In this document: positions 10,701-17,694 of the stretch, in pieces | How the letters are laid out: the number at the start of each line of letters is the position of its first letter | How positions within the stretch are numbered: position 1 is the stretch's first letter | Virus record (IMG/VR): IMGVR_UViG_3300019093_000054 | Location: 1-26,248 of that record | Length of the DNA: 26,248 nucleotides | Reading direction: 5' to 3' (one strand) | Origin: a virus | Made by a program: the position numbers and the translations under genes | The notes under the pieces: generated by a model | Seen by the model: the letters and a program-made list of their open reading frames with translations, nothing else | Told to the model about the DNA's origin: nothing | Databases searched by the model: none

Positions 10701-11099
10701 AGTGACCTTGATATTGTTGAATATTCTTGTTTCAAGTTCCAACAACATCTGATCACGGTAGTCTCCAAATGTTGGAGTCATACTGCCATCATGTCCCTGT
10801 ATCACTGTGGTAGGCGTCAGGTAAGTATCATCCGTAAAAATACTTGGAACAAATTTTGGATATAGTCCCAGTTTGGTAGGTGTTTCGGGCACGTAACTGC
10901 CGTTGGTACTGATGTAATCTTTGACCACAATCAAATCATTATAAAGTTGCGCCACCTGTTGCGTTAATGTGACGGCCGGACGATCTTGATTAAAATAGTA
11001 ATCGCGTCCTTTTACCAAGGCTCGTTTGCTAACAATGATGGGATTATTTTTAGCATCCAACACTAGATTGCCGTAGGTGTCTTTTTTTGGTTGTGGCAT
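1752..11099 (-). CDS. Giant baseplate/tail structural protein, probably C-terminal part of a larger polypeptide
   Basis: This 3115-codon frame encodes a virion structural protein of the giant type seen beside gp6 in cyanophage- and pelagiphage-like myoviruses. Its modules include a carbohydrate-binding-like W..NT.Y..G..V.Y segment near residues 725-765 and a second near 2574-2620. Seven FG-GAP-like beta-propeller repeats lie between about 1130 and 1790 (FGTSIDSGTNVLAIGAPG, FGQSISMSKDDRWIYVGAPG and others). A WW/EWVES-containing segment lies near 1873-1976, a helical stretch (HKIRKLDQYPSYIRDNQTYY) near 2370, a YTSVPNVTITGGGGSGA beta repeat near 2480-2530, and a VVFINGEKITYYG domain near 3000. 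The ATG at 11099 has no ribosome site and lies 50 bp inside the preceding frame. The two frames join smoothly if one A of a seven-A run is skipped, so this start may not be real. The function is inferred to be baseplate periphery or fibre platform; no T4 gp7-gp10 homologue is recognisable. Confidence 0.8.
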   Translation of the reverse strand: MPQPKKDTYGNLVLDAKNNPIIVSKRALVKGRDYYFNQDRPAVTLTQQVAQLYNDLIVVKDYISTNGSYVPETPTKLGLYPKFVPSIFTDDTYLTPTTVIQGHDGSMTPTFGDYRDQMLLELETRIFNNIKVTYDSTLIDLYDYLPGRFRVTDYNLTEFNNILTTSFLKWIGSNRVNYTTNNSYNSNDSFSWNYKNFYDVIDGKQLPGSWRAVFKYYYDTDRPHRAPWEMLGFSEKPAWWENRYGAAPYTGGNLVLWTDLSLGYIYGEDRYDTRFARPNLLRIIPVDDAGNLRSPDKFLVANFSSIKTNASFSVGDIGPAENAWRRSSDYPFALQQIISLMRPGFYFGTLMNVDNYNVNPYLNQVVFADTLQRITPTAIKINGLVGGTRQRTVGYINWIGDYLTSLGISPGVKIVNYLSSLNVQLSYKLAGFTGKNYVKILAEQSSPTSTNQSIVIPDNNYEIFLNKSTPIKKINYSAVIVQRSGNGWTISGYDIENPFFTIIPSLANNNAARVEVGSTVGIIYQDFQNYKIRIPYGYEFNTRQQVVDFLISYGRYLIGQGMRFDAYSDLLNTTQDWTLSAREFLTWSQQGWRSGSLLVLSPIIDQIVIENTTGTVDYIENNIYGSKLLDQDSNVIKNSQFTVIRYGNQFKLKAHSGQTIGFAQLNVVQYEHALIFDNATLFNDIIYKPELGNRQFRLKLVGNRTGSWNGQLDIPGFIYNNGVVDAWTANTDYRKGSLVVYKNNYYVALTNLIGTSEFLSSQWKQIAENQIKTGLLNNLSYSAQEFDNFYDVNNQPQNLQLNKFSNSLIGFRERSYLTDLGLDIETQVKFYQGYIKQKGTRNAVDAFSQVSLNNVQSSIETFEEWALRVGEYGATDSNDFVEIVLDEQVFTSDPETLVLLNTNDTVPDQIIGITPENLYHRPNYYNPNLLTDQTAPKDIGIPITAGYVNLADVDATLFDIREYTTLNNILYNVGAGYKIWVAKDFVDDWNVYRVNETDNFVIEMNYALNGLALVTTYGSHNFAIGDVVAIRNFDTDFDGFYRVFDLDTSNTFYVVAARNAATLQKLSSVSGSGLLFQLESMRVDNSSGIISKEPLDKWRANDIVWADNDQGEGRWSVYKKFDVWKSNTIVTLASKEYIRDSLYGTAVKISRNGGTLLVGQPSGMSATDADVVRTFSIDQNTNQFLESDPIKALVKLSTVGGNLKFGTSIDSGTNVLAIGAPGSLTNQGLVFLYNYNSGLSSNFAQILRAPDGAADDLFGQSISMSKDDRWIYVGAPGANKVYVYGVTTPTTSIYSVDVKDYIDLTLDPGTGIYVAPVEFTLSFTPISIDTLVVTGDNHTYVANVDFTLAGNVVTFVEPVNDVTITFKQAQAYKLIATLTPPAASGVTYDQWGSSIKTTTDGREIVVGDPRALVAGTQLAGITTVHQRIVESFIGDGTRNTFTPRRSLPTPYEDLIVTVDGVEQTFVGNYFVNGNSVQFVQAPTRGSLVQVEINSFNLVKVLGLDNVSNQARFGYAVDICNLNCSVYVGAPYYTRPQYYAGRVYRYVNQGRVYGTITGSAANPTVTLGNSIFINGIEVVFTGTTVTSVATDINATRIPGIAALVVNGHLVINSTVAVANKRLDILPGSGTHPLADLGLEVYAFTQAIEHPNTDNTQRFGTTVKVSDTANTVFVGSSGATATELQTMDQGDTTLDQDSTRLLNVTPASGAVFVFDYIATTPDNVTTPGQFISVEEIISDYAESGANFGASIDAVGGLLIIGADRDSRMVLDAGEVYSYVNNGNKPSWQLIRQHNAKVDTANLNKMFVYNKKTNEIQTNLDIIDPAKGKILGIAEQELDYITSYDPAKYNQSNPVIDTFQPQTAEDSVRTPFTFNYVGTTAAWGAEQVGQLWWNLDACRYIDYEQDTLVYRSKNWGKLFPGSTIEVCEWVESSLPPASYTGSGTPKFNDNSTYSLSYNVDNATGVIVNKYYFWVVNKNTSDPFAANKTKTAADVANIIENPQNSGVSYAAAIRADAFNLYNINHYISDTDAILQIAYSVVPNENIIHSEYELIKENTAASVIPAKIINKIIDSLVGETADYRLVPNPKLPTNQQIGIESRPMQSVFKNRFSALRAFVDYCNQVMIQYPIVLEFDTQKFYTNAEYPSDNSGAWDFKTSNYEDLAYVDKTVLPVGYKILVTADTQYNGLWAIYVLDADKEFVLQRVQTYRTDQYIDLVDWYDNTFNASQETNWTVQTLAELETIRAQLVADDIVLVNNDGSGRYAYYRANADKSTTLVGLHNGTIQISSALYDPTVNNTAFGSGDFDTNRFDEHPVEEIRNIFAAIQSDIFVKYLDAEFNKLFFVLVNYLLSEQKSTDWIFKTSFISVLHKIRKLDQYPSYIRDNQTYYQDYINEVKPYRTQIREYLLDYTGDDLFNGNITDFDLPSRYDSSTKTYHSPTVSNIEDPDFMASLPTALRAEYSNWYNNYKYQVSSIKVYNFGGNYTSVPNVTITGGGGSGAKATANIWTGNGTVRSVTVTNPGTGYITRPNVVIEGNARAIARMHNVYYKIDTANNYNTIRSISSTIKFDRINYTSNIVDWAPNTVYYLGDTVRYDGDNDSDKVYRANVATVLAGNIFDYTQYVKVAANEFDNANDRTIGYYTPGSGMPARDLEQLYTGIGYPGVKVSGIKYDQKVSVTSNVLRFFAGNSTIYTTDIGKFNFDKVDLAAGQTIEVSGAAVSGSALYGNVVTNNRKWTINQIQDDRAFIYYDSAIPAESANVAITVIDENAGTPITLTYYNENNPLDMDSIIQSSYLDTALGTRPEDINVTGGAYVDQYSSHAPEELIPGRLYDNLNIEVWTQMYSGTANVGYRIYHGMNNDSATQLMLELSDTITVANVYPEPTYISQVYLDHANPLANTAVAFGPGVASITSDRIPVYDYYQHGIDRYGFVVADDRSIYVNDVDQAVTVVGVRKNSWPEYYTISPTNITVLTSNLNITDTTIRVANASALPPPGIDTLLPGVVFINGEKITYYGRNLATNTLSQIRRGVDGTGARLVHVAGSRVVDSSEPQRLAGNVHLTTWINAPTGNVVVPLVDKFHNPIVSNSGANISTTVTQRLAGLENSSTPESIAIRLAAGLPG
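11050..11099 (-). other. Frame junction: 50-bp overlap at a seven-A run, likely one gene
   Basis: The upstream frame ends ...LVYYATTKK then RHLRQSSVGC and stop; the downstream frame starts MPQPKK then DTYGNLVLDA. Between them the coding strand reads ACC AAA AAA AGA CAC, with seven A in a row (11082-11088). Moving into the +1 frame on this run, or reading six A instead of seven, gives ...LVYYATTKKDTYGNLVL, which continues naturally into KGRDYYFNQDRPAV. The fusion would be about 4172 residues. A +1 slip is mechanistically plausible because lysyl-tRNA can re-pair with AAA while AGA, often a rare codon, is in the A site. A homopolymer sequencing or assembly error explains it equally well. Confidence 0.7.
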
Positions 11100-14000
11100 A
11101 GTAAACCAACACTGCGCGATCGCTCAACTGTGTATCGTCAAATATTGTAGTAATTTCATATTGGCGAATGGCGGCATCTAAAATTTGATATGTGGTCGAC
11201 GGTTGTAGGTTACTGCCATATGGCACCATGTCGCTGTAGTACCAAGCAAACTTGGAATTTTTATAACGATTGATTTCGCTAACGATGGCATCCACACTAG
11301 ATGGAATGTCATTGGTATCAACCAAGCCACTGGTAAGAGATAACTCTAAGAATTTGTTTTTAAACTTTGTGTATTCTTTTTGTGCATATTCTGCTGATTT
11401 GATAAAATTAACATCGCGGTCAAGCAAGAACAAATTGCTATATATTGCAGGACTTTGATGTTGTAAAATACTGCCGGTTGCATCCTTGACAGCTAAATCA
11501 CGAAGATTACTCACACCAGGCACAACACCGACGACTTGGTTGGTGTTGTGTGTTAATGTGACCAAATGATTACGTATTTGTCCCAATGTTAGGCTGGCAA
11601 ATGTGTTATTAAGACTGTTGAGATCTAGATTTTTTGGTATTTCGTATGCACCTATTGTGCTAACTGTGTTGCTGTATATTTTGATAGTGATGACGTCACC
11701 CACTGTCAAAATGTTTACGTTGACTCTAACTGCTTGTTTTCCGTTTACCGATACAATGGAATAATCGGCGGTGTCTACAGTGTCAAGAATTTTTCCGTCG
11801 TTTCTGTAAACAACTAGATTGGCAGATCCGTTGGCAGATTCTGGTGCAACGTCAACAACAAAATAATTTGTCTCGCCGGTGAACGTGTAATTGAATATTT
11901 GGTATTGTTTTGTTTCTTCTTTATTTTCTGTCCAGACATTTCGAAATACGTGGCCACCATTGACAGTATTTTTTCTAATAAAATAATTGTTGACTGGTTC
12001 TACTACAGGAACTTTATTAATCAAGTATTGATAAGTATCTGCGTCAAAATCATTAGAAAATTCAATGTCGCCTACGTTTTGAAAGTTTCGATAAGACAAA
12101 GGAAAACCCAGCACTTGGTCTGATCTTCCTGAGCCAATTTTGTAAGATAATATTCGAGTTCCTGCAAATGTACTGCTGTCTCCACGATAGGATAAACTTA
12201 CATTATTACTTGTAAAAATATCAAACAGTGGACTTTGATTGTATGCTGTTTTTTGTTGTGACTTTGACCAGATGGCCCCATCAAACCAGTATTCTTCATT
12301 GGTGACCAGACCATTCACAGTGTAAATTTTTCTCACCCACATGGTTTCGTCTACAGCAATAACGCTATCAGCGGCCAGTTCAAGATGCACACGATAGTCA
12401 GGAGTTATTTGATCATTGGTCAAATTAAAAATACTGACCACATAAATTTTATTTTTTACCAATGGATCAGTATCGGCTGCAAAAATAATTCTGTCGCCCA
12501 CATTGAATCTAAATGTAGTGCCGCCCACAGTGATGTCTGCGTACTGACTGTTATTGGTCGAATAATTTTCAACCTGCAAAAATGCATTGGTTATTTTTGT
12601 TAGCTCCAAAATATCCACTTGATCTTTTGCCAGATTGCCTTGATTGAATAGTTGTAGGTCTGGTTCAAATTCAATAATAGGACGTAGAGCACGTTGTGCC
12701 TGTGTCACTGACGGGAATTGATTCAAATATGTAGCGGCTGCTGTGATCACATCAATGTGAAACCAGCGATTGGTTCTTGACCAAGCATTACGATCAATGC
12801 TGGCACGATTGATGGTAACATAGTCATGTGTTGTTGGATCAGTGATGTATGTACCAATGCTGGTGTTTTGTTCAACGGATATCAATTTAATTGCAGTACC
12901 AACTCCTTCTACATAGAACGATTTGTTGGCATAGCTGGTAGGGGTGACTGAAGAATCAAACTGTATCTTGAGACCGCTGGTAAAGGTTATACCATTGGGA
13001 CTCTTGAAATATGTTTTTCCTAGTATTTCAGTGTCTACATTTATTAGTGTGCCGGTGGTACTGATCAATCTTATGCTTCCGGTCATGGTTGACGCCAGAT
13101 TGTCTTGATAATACAGATAAGGTGCGGCAGCAGTGACGACTGGAATACGGCTCCATTTGCCGGACGCAATTAGATATTGGGTGTTGGCATACGAAACGCC
13201 GCCCAGTACAAATACTTTTTGAGTGTTGGTAATTGGCAATGGATTGACTAGATCGACCACTTGACCGCCGTTGCCGTCATCAACAAGATTGATAGTCCAT
13301 ACGGTGTAACGATCTTGTACTGGCACTGGCGTGGCATCAAACACATCAATTGGAGTCCAGTCTGCGTTGGTATAGGACTGTCCAACAAATATAATTTTCT
13401 TGGTTGAAAAGTTTGTGGTTGCGCCGTCAAGTCCACCGTTGGCCACAATCTCGGCCACAGTCAAACCCTGCACCTGATTGTAAGGTATGTCTACTGCTAT
13501 GTCAACTTCGTAGGCCAAATTCAATTCGTTATAGCTGTCTTGGGAGTCAGGCATGGGCACTACAAATGTGACAGTACCCACATCCTCGCCGTTGTTGGTC
13601 ACTCCAAATATTTGTCTACTGCTGGTGTTGGGTTGACCCAATCTCAGTCCTGATGTTCCGGATTCGGTCTGGATCCAAAAAGGTATGCCAGGTTGATTGA
13701 CTATAAAATTATAAGTGCCGCCGTGTACCAGAAACAGCTCAGGATTCAGTGCACCATCTTCTGTGGAAAATTTATAAGAACCAGTGGCTGTGTCTCTGGT
13801 TACAGTTATGTTGGCAGTCAATGGTGCGCCGGCGCAGGATACAGTTACAGCGTCAGGCCCATTGGGCAACCAGTAATATTGATTGAAGTTAACAAACTTA
13901 TCAAAATCAAACAGGCCATTGTAGCTGTAACATTTGCTTTTAAACAAACGATCATGGTCGGCTATGTTGCCGCCATAGTATTCGATTTGTTGCAACAAAT

Positions 14001-14271
14001 CAATGTAGTTGCCAAAGAATTCTGTATCACCCGATTTGTTCTTGATAACAGCACTGGGTTCCAGTTGATAATTTTGTCTCAGTGTTGAGGATTCTTTTAT
14101 GTAGTAGTCAGCTGATTTGGCAGTGGGCGAAAATCGACGACCAATATAGCCATTGATTTTTTGAAAATTAGAATCAGAAACCAACTGATCCAAGGTAGCG
14201 TTGAGAAACTTTTTGTTGGTATCGGTGCGGAATACTTCAGGTAATAGGTTTACTGTTTTATTATTGGCCAT
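11050..14271 (-). CDS. Large baseplate structural protein, probably N-terminal part of the giant protein
   Basis: This 1073-codon frame directly follows gp6: its ATG overlaps the gp6 stop by one base (TAATG) and a GGAG ribosome site lies 7 bases upstream, inside gp6. The N-terminus (NLLPEVFRTDTNKKFLNATL, residues 8-27) and FDFDKFVNFNQYYWLPNGPD (near 121-140) are typical of the large structural protein next to gp6 in marine T4-like phages; this is from memory of the family. Residues about 180-245 form a cupredoxin-like sandwich (GGTYNFIVNQPGIPFWIQTE, later GVTNNGEDVGTVTFVVP) without visible copper ligands. The rest is beta-rich. Its last ten residues (RHLRQSSVGC) look like an out-of-frame tail after a seven-A run, and the true product probably continues into the next frame. 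By position after gp6 it could stand in for T4 gp7, but I see no sequence match to gp7. Confidence 0.8.
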   Translation of the reverse strand: MANNKTVNLLPEVFRTDTNKKFLNATLDQLVSDSNFQKINGYIGRRFSPTAKSADYYIKESSTLRQNYQLEPSAVIKNKSGDTEFFGNYIDLLQQIEYYGGNIADHDRLFKSKCYSYNGLFDFDKFVNFNQYYWLPNGPDAVTVSCAGAPLTANITVTRDTATGSYKFSTEDGALNPELFLVHGGTYNFIVNQPGIPFWIQTESGTSGLRLGQPNTSSRQIFGVTNNGEDVGTVTFVVPMPDSQDSYNELNLAYEVDIAVDIPYNQVQGLTVAEIVANGGLDGATTNFSTKKIIFVGQSYTNADWTPIDVFDATPVPVQDRYTVWTINLVDDGNGGQVVDLVNPLPITNTQKVFVLGGVSYANTQYLIASGKWSRIPVVTAAAPYLYYQDNLASTMTGSIRLISTTGTLINVDTEILGKTYFKSPNGITFTSGLKIQFDSSVTPTSYANKSFYVEGVGTAIKLISVEQNTSIGTYITDPTTHDYVTINRASIDRNAWSRTNRWFHIDVITAAATYLNQFPSVTQAQRALRPIIEFEPDLQLFNQGNLAKDQVDILELTKITNAFLQVENYSTNNSQYADITVGGTTFRFNVGDRIIFAADTDPLVKNKIYVVSIFNLTNDQITPDYRVHLELAADSVIAVDETMWVRKIYTVNGLVTNEEYWFDGAIWSKSQQKTAYNQSPLFDIFTSNNVSLSYRGDSSTFAGTRILSYKIGSGRSDQVLGFPLSYRNFQNVGDIEFSNDFDADTYQYLINKVPVVEPVNNYFIRKNTVNGGHVFRNVWTENKEETKQYQIFNYTFTGETNYFVVDVAPESANGSANLVVYRNDGKILDTVDTADYSIVSVNGKQAVRVNVNILTVGDVITIKIYSNTVSTIGAYEIPKNLDLNSLNNTFASLTLGQIRNHLVTLTHNTNQVVGVVPGVSNLRDLAVKDATGSILQHQSPAIYSNLFLLDRDVNFIKSAEYAQKEYTKFKNKFLELSLTSGLVDTNDIPSSVDAIVSEINRYKNSKFAWYYSDMVPYGSNLQPSTTYQILDAAIRQYEITTIFDDTQLSDRAVLVYYATTKKRHLRQSSVGC

Positions 14272-17200
14272 TAAACTGCTCCAGAAGTCAATGCTAGTGT
14301 CTGATTGATTTGTGCCGCTGTTACTGCGCTGATGATTTCTACATCGTCAACTGTGGCAGCACTGATGATAATTTCATTGGCTTCAGAATTGATTTGATAC
14401 AAGGTACCAAATCTGACTGCACTATCGTTGGGAACAATAACAATACTGGCAATGTTAGGTGTTAGGGTGGTGTGTAAATATGCACTCAACTCTGAGAAAT
14501 AAAATGTCTCACCAAAATCCCATTGACCAATTGCAAAGTATGTGTTGATAGCATTGATCACAGTACTCTTGACGTCGTTGTCGCTGATGACAATGTTGGA
14601 ATTTTTAACAATTTTAAATTTGGCCTGTAGTGCAGGATCTGCACGTAAACCAAACAAGGGCTTGAATTTTGCTGTGTTGTATATCAATGTGTCACTCAAT
14701 GCTTTGTAATTTTCTAATCCACTGAACTCAATTTTTAAGGTCTCGTTGGTGGGTGCCACTGGTTCTGCAACTGCGCCGCTGGTATCTTGTATCCAGGCTG
14801 CATAGTCGGCTGCATACTGTTTTGTTAAAATATACAAGTCCATAATGTTGTTTGGACTTGGATCAATGCGTCGATAGTTGGGACTGTTGTGACGATACTG
14901 GAAGTACAACCGCTGACGACCAGTGTATGCTGCCAAGTCTGTGCGTACCACAAGACTTCTCACACTGTTGACTATAGACAATTCGTAGAATATTTTTTCT
15001 GTGGTGGCATAGAACAACTGTCCACTTTCGTAGATGTTGATATAGGTCCTGATATCGTTTTGAGTAGCGTAGGTGCTGACAACCAGAGCATTGTCATACG
15101 GTTGTGTGTACAAGAACTGGTTGGGATCATTCACCGACTGTTGGTACACATACTTGGCTGAAGTATTCACCAAGGGATTTACGATGTTATCAAATAGGTC
15201 AGGATTGTCTGGAACACCATCGCTGTTGCTGTCTGGAAAAGTCACCAAGATTCTGCGTGTGCTTTGATAACCATCGGGTTCAACCATATTTTTGTAAACG
15301 TACCAAGTTTGGTCTTGGCCAATGGCTTCACGACTGTCGGGTTGATTGTTGATTTTTAATACATTGATTTGATCATGTAGGGTAAGTCCAGTTCTTGTGT
15401 CGTACACTTTGACCCGTTCGTCAAAATAGAAACGTGTTTCTCGTTGGCTTTCAAAGATATAATCAATTCCTCGATAGTCGACTCGATAGTCGATGCCGTT
15501 GTAGCTGAGTCTGATCAACCAACTGGTGTCCAGGGCTTGTCCTGTGGTATCACCAGCACGAGACAAACTAAAATCATATGCATTTGATGCTGTGTTCAAA
15601 TTGGCAGATTCAATTATGGACCAGGTTTGGGTCGAGTCGTCGTAGCGCAGTCCAAATGTTTTTTTGCTTTGGATATAAGTTTTTACGGTGTCGGTCAAGG
15701 AGCTCAAGAAATTGTTTTTAAACTGAGGGACAATTTGATCAATGATGGCAGAGTCAGGGACCATTTCGCCCAATGTAATAACGGTGTCGTTGATGTCCAT
15801 GACACCTGCATAGATATAGGTGCGATCACCACTCAGTGTTGGTGAACCGGTGACAATCTGATTTTGTGCATTGAAATATTTTCCTGTGCCGGCTGCAAAT
15901 CTAATGATAGACCCTGTGCGAACATAACGAAGTTTGTTCGATAAACCCACATCCAATACTGCGATGGCAGTTGTGCCATCTTCACTTAGATATCCCACAC
16001 TGCCAGTGCTTAGTTTTTGTGTTGTAGTCCACAGTATGGTAGTATTAGGCACATATCGTGTGTATGTCTTATAGTATAAGTGTTCTAATTCTTTGGCATC
16101 CAACAAAGGAATAATTTGATTGTAAACAATCTTGGAAATTTCTGTGGTGCTGTTCCATTGGAAATTGAAGCTGCCAGAGAATTCATTGCGATACAACCAA
16201 CCATCTTCAGCAAACACATTGGTACTGGAATACTTGCCAGTTACATCAAGCACATCCAAGTAACGACTGACACCAGAACTGGTCCTATTGACTGCTTTGA
16301 CTTTTAGAATGTTGGCATATTGAGTGTAAGGAAAAAGATTATAGTCTTCTCCGGTGACCATACGATTCTGTGCATAATAGTTTTGTGGGGCCTTGGTACG
16401 AATATCATCAATGGTTTCTTTGGCACTGGCGTTGGCCACTGTGTAGTGCAAACTTGCACGAATAGTCAATGTCTCGGCGCGACCACTACGGCTGGTATAA
16501 GTCAATGGTATGATGATGTTTTGCATTTCATCCGGAGTGATCTTATAGCTCAATCCATTGCTTTGACGATAATACAATCTAAAGTTGCCCTGTGGCACAT
16601 TTGTAAAGGCGCCGTCGCCAAATACCAAATCAATTTGATCGTTGGTGCGACTACTGACTTGGTAAAGATTCTTTTCAGCAATGTTGTTGTAGATCACATT
16701 GGTGCCCGACACCGACGGGACAGCTTTCCAAAGAGTCTGTTCGTTGTTAAAACTGTCCAATGAATACAACCAAACATCGGTATTGTTGATGTTGTCAAAA
16801 TTGATATTGACCACACGATTAGGCAAATTATCAGCAATGGTAAAATCTTGTGTGTTCATTACCCCTTGCTTGAAATAAAGGAAGAATCCAGTGCTGTTAC
16901 TGCTGTTGCCCAGGCTGTCATTGCGATACAATATATTGAAGTTGGCACTGGCACTGGGAGTTCGTTCGTAGATATAACTTTGTTCGGCAGTGGTTGCATT
17001 GACTGCTTCGAAGTTCATTTGAGCCCCATTGACTATGCTAGCAAATCTAAACACTGGCGTTTGTCCCGGCGTCAATTGCACTGTGTATTCTTCGGTTTCA
17101 ATACCATTGATAATCTGTGTGTTACCAGGTTTGCCTACAACTTGGCTGGATACAAAGGCGGCATTCAAAATTGCGTTGAATTGTTCTTGCCAAGAATCAT

Positions 17201-17645
17201 TGGCACTGTCATTCCAGTTGATTGCTAAGTTTGCTACATCTAATCCATTTGTGTCAACTACTGATTCGGTAGTACTGATACTGCTGATTTTTAGCAGTCC
17301 AGTACTGGCAAGATTACGTTTGGGGTTATAGCTGATCAAACGAGCCAGTTTGAGAATACTGTCGCGGCGTTCTGCTGTGTCTATAAAGTTTTCGCGAGCA
17401 TTTAGGTCTGTGCGAAATGCAAGGCTTTGTCCCAAGAATGCAATTAGGTCAATAAGAGCAATGTATTCTGAACTTTCAATGAAGTCGTTGAAATCTTCAG
17501 GATAATAAGTTTTGATATAGTCAATCATGCTCTTGCGAAGAGTCTCGAAGTCGTAGCTCTGAAAATCTGCTTCGCGGAAAGTCTGGTACAAGGTCTTCCA
17601 ATCCTGTTGTACCAGTAAACTAGTTTGTCTTGTTGTAATTGCCAT
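14271..17645 (-). CDS. gp6: Baseplate wedge protein gp6
   Basis: gp6 joins neighbouring wedges into the ring at the core of the T4 baseplate. The 1124-residue product starts with a conserved gp6-like helical region (WKTLYQTFREADFQSYDF at residues 16-33, then YYPEDFNDFIESSEYIALID and the Arg-rich ENFIDTAERRDSILKLARLI near 85-104). It ends with the Baseplate_J-like C-terminal pattern INTYFAIGQWDFGETFYFSE near residue 1040. T4 gp6 is 660 residues, so this one is much enlarged, mostly in the middle. Residues 804-819 read DSNSDGVPDNPDLFDN, a thrombospondin-type-3-like calcium loop. The start has a modest AGGG site 8 bases upstream and a clear late-promoter motif at 17661-17671. The family call is firm; the roles of the inserted regions are unknown. 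Confidence 0.9.
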   Translation of the reverse strand: MAITTRQTSLLVQQDWKTLYQTFREADFQSYDFETLRKSMIDYIKTYYPEDFNDFIESSEYIALIDLIAFLGQSLAFRTDLNARENFIDTAERRDSILKLARLISYNPKRNLASTGLLKISSISTTESVVDTNGLDVANLAINWNDSANDSWQEQFNAILNAAFVSSQVVGKPGNTQIINGIETEEYTVQLTPGQTPVFRFASIVNGAQMNFEAVNATTAEQSYIYERTPSASANFNILYRNDSLGNSSNSTGFFLYFKQGVMNTQDFTIADNLPNRVVNINFDNINNTDVWLYSLDSFNNEQTLWKAVPSVSGTNVIYNNIAEKNLYQVSSRTNDQIDLVFGDGAFTNVPQGNFRLYYRQSNGLSYKITPDEMQNIIIPLTYTSRSGRAETLTIRASLHYTVANASAKETIDDIRTKAPQNYYAQNRMVTGEDYNLFPYTQYANILKVKAVNRTSSGVSRYLDVLDVTGKYSSTNVFAEDGWLYRNEFSGSFNFQWNSTTEISKIVYNQIIPLLDAKELEHLYYKTYTRYVPNTTILWTTTQKLSTGSVGYLSEDGTTAIAVLDVGLSNKLRYVRTGSIIRFAAGTGKYFNAQNQIVTGSPTLSGDRTYIYAGVMDINDTVITLGEMVPDSAIIDQIVPQFKNNFLSSLTDTVKTYIQSKKTFGLRYDDSTQTWSIIESANLNTASNAYDFSLSRAGDTTGQALDTSWLIRLSYNGIDYRVDYRGIDYIFESQRETRFYFDERVKVYDTRTGLTLHDQINVLKINNQPDSREAIGQDQTWYVYKNMVEPDGYQSTRRILVTFPDSNSDGVPDNPDLFDNIVNPLVNTSAKYVYQQSVNDPNQFLYTQPYDNALVVSTYATQNDIRTYINIYESGQLFYATTEKIFYELSIVNSVRSLVVRTDLAAYTGRQRLYFQYRHNSPNYRRIDPSPNNIMDLYILTKQYAADYAAWIQDTSGAVAEPVAPTNETLKIEFSGLENYKALSDTLIYNTAKFKPLFGLRADPALQAKFKIVKNSNIVISDNDVKSTVINAINTYFAIGQWDFGETFYFSELSAYLHTTLTPNIASIVIVPNDSAVRFGTLYQINSEANEIIISAATVDDVEIISAVTAAQINQTLALTSGAV

Positions 17646-17660
17646 GTTTTAACCCTGTTC

Positions 17661-17671
17661 TAATATTTATT
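17661..17671 (-). promoter_or_regulatory. T4-type late promoter upstream of gp6
   Basis: In the 49-bp gap between gp25 and gp6 the minus strand reads AATAAATATTA, matching the NATAAATA late core of T4-like cyanophages and most of T4's TATAAATACTATT. The core ends 18 bases before the gp6 ATG, so a transcript starting about 6 bases downstream would have a very short leader that still carries the AGGG ribosome site. The motif sits in an AT-rich, imperfect dyad (17663-17684). Its likely user is the gp55-type factor encoded at the right edge. Confidence 0.7.
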
Positions 17672-17694
17672 TAAAATAAAATATGGGTGTTTAA

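Noticed and set aside
17663-17684. AT-rich dyad around the gp6 late promoter, considered as a terminator
   Set aside because: It has a one-base centre and a bulge, no GC-rich stem and no following U run, so a stable terminator hairpin is unlikely.
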